This document shows, piece after piece, positions 27,320 through 27,565 of a stretch of DNA of 27,565 nt. The position numbers were made by a program, and so were the translations under genes. Every line of letters begins with the position of its first letter. Position 1 is the stretch's first letter. Origin of the DNA: an uncultured Collinsella sp. (GTDB lineage Bacteria > Actinomycetota > Coriobacteriia > Coriobacteriales > Coriobacteriaceae); assembly GCA_958436995.1 (NCBI GenBank), contig CAUBMI010000025.1:1-27565 (forward strand), read 5' to 3'. Below the pieces are notes generated by a model that was given only the letters and a program-made list of their open reading frames with translations, was not told where the DNA came from and did not search any database.

Positions 27320-27565
27320 ATACCCCTCTCCTCTCATATAGGTATACAGGCCCCGGCGATCGCCGGGATGTTGGCGTGATGGGATTTTCGCTGTTGCTTC
27401 CAATCATCTGGCAGGCGGACTTGGCAGCAGGTGCATGGCGTGGAGAGAAGGCATGCCAAGGCGAGGGGCGCTTGCGCACCGCAGGCCCAGCTACCCGTCT
27501 TGCACATGACCGAGCGCCGCAAAGGCCGCATGCCGGATGCTCCCGGGCACGCCCCGGCGATGGGA
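27320..27565 (-). promoter_or_regulatory. nifJ upstream region with a perfect 16-bp palindrome
   Basis: No gene is supported in this last stretch. At 27352-27367 lies cccggcgatcgccggg, a perfect 16-bp palindrome 32 bases upstream of the nifJ start. In RNA it would make a 6-bp GC stem with a GATC loop just before the ribosome site; in DNA it could be a repressor site. No reliable -35/-10 pair was found. The region runs to the window edge. Confidence 0.4.

Overview
The window looks like a chromosomal segment of a high-GC anaerobic actinobacterium of the Coriobacteriia, most likely Collinsella or a close relative. This is an inference from the GC-rich coding style, a single-chain pyruvate:ferredoxin oxidoreductase, LytTR-type two-component pairs, an arginine deiminase locus, and short palindromes built on the word gtcattggggac that I associate with this class. 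No rRNA, tRNA, CRISPR array, prophage or transposase gene was recognised.

Layout. 1-8.9 kb, all on the minus strand: a small metallophosphoesterase; a glycosyltransferase / LytS-like kinase / LytTR regulator operon; an Atg22/UMF1-type MFS carrier; a zinc-dependent phospholipase C-like protein; and a second LytS/LytTR pair. 9.0-11.9 kb (minus): a metal-dependent amidohydrolase (prolidase-like dipeptidase subgroup) and an APC amino-acid permease. 12.2-13.2 kb (plus): a membrane-anchored C39-like cysteine peptidase. 13.3-21.5 kb: an arginine deiminase island. 22.1-23.5 kb (plus): an AAA/DUF4143 ATPase behind an AT-rich intergenic stretch with tandem repeats. 23.8-27.3 kb (minus): nifJ.

The arginine island is the most interesting part. 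On the minus strand the order is YfcC/DcuC-type transporter, arcA, arcB, arcC. Diverging from it on the plus strand are a second arginine deiminase-like gene (arcA2) and, one base behind its stop, an XRE-type regulator with an S24/LexA-like C-terminal domain whose catalytic lysine position appears to be arginine. The divergent promoter region holds three related TGATGT dyads, one a 21-bp perfect palindrome. The island is closed by a second carbamate kinase gene in the same orientation. The two arcC copies, with their 3' terminators, are base-for-base alike over about 1.05 kb, but their first codons and upstream regions differ. The repeats are therefore direct and bracket a unit of about 7.1 kb that could be lost or amplified by recombination; a partial REP-like word lies exactly at one repeat edge. 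ArcA2 keeps the catalytic residues but has Phe where arginine deiminases have the substrate-carboxylate-binding Arg next to the nucleophile loop. ArcB has Gly in place of Ser in the ornithine-binding SMG loop.

Working model (inference): the permease and amidohydrolase supply amino acids, possibly from dipeptides; the arc genes convert arginine to ornithine, ammonia and ATP; the ArcA2/regulator pair either senses or extends this pathway to another guanidino compound. Starts were moved to internal codons with good Shine-Dalgarno sites where the longest open frame was clearly too long.
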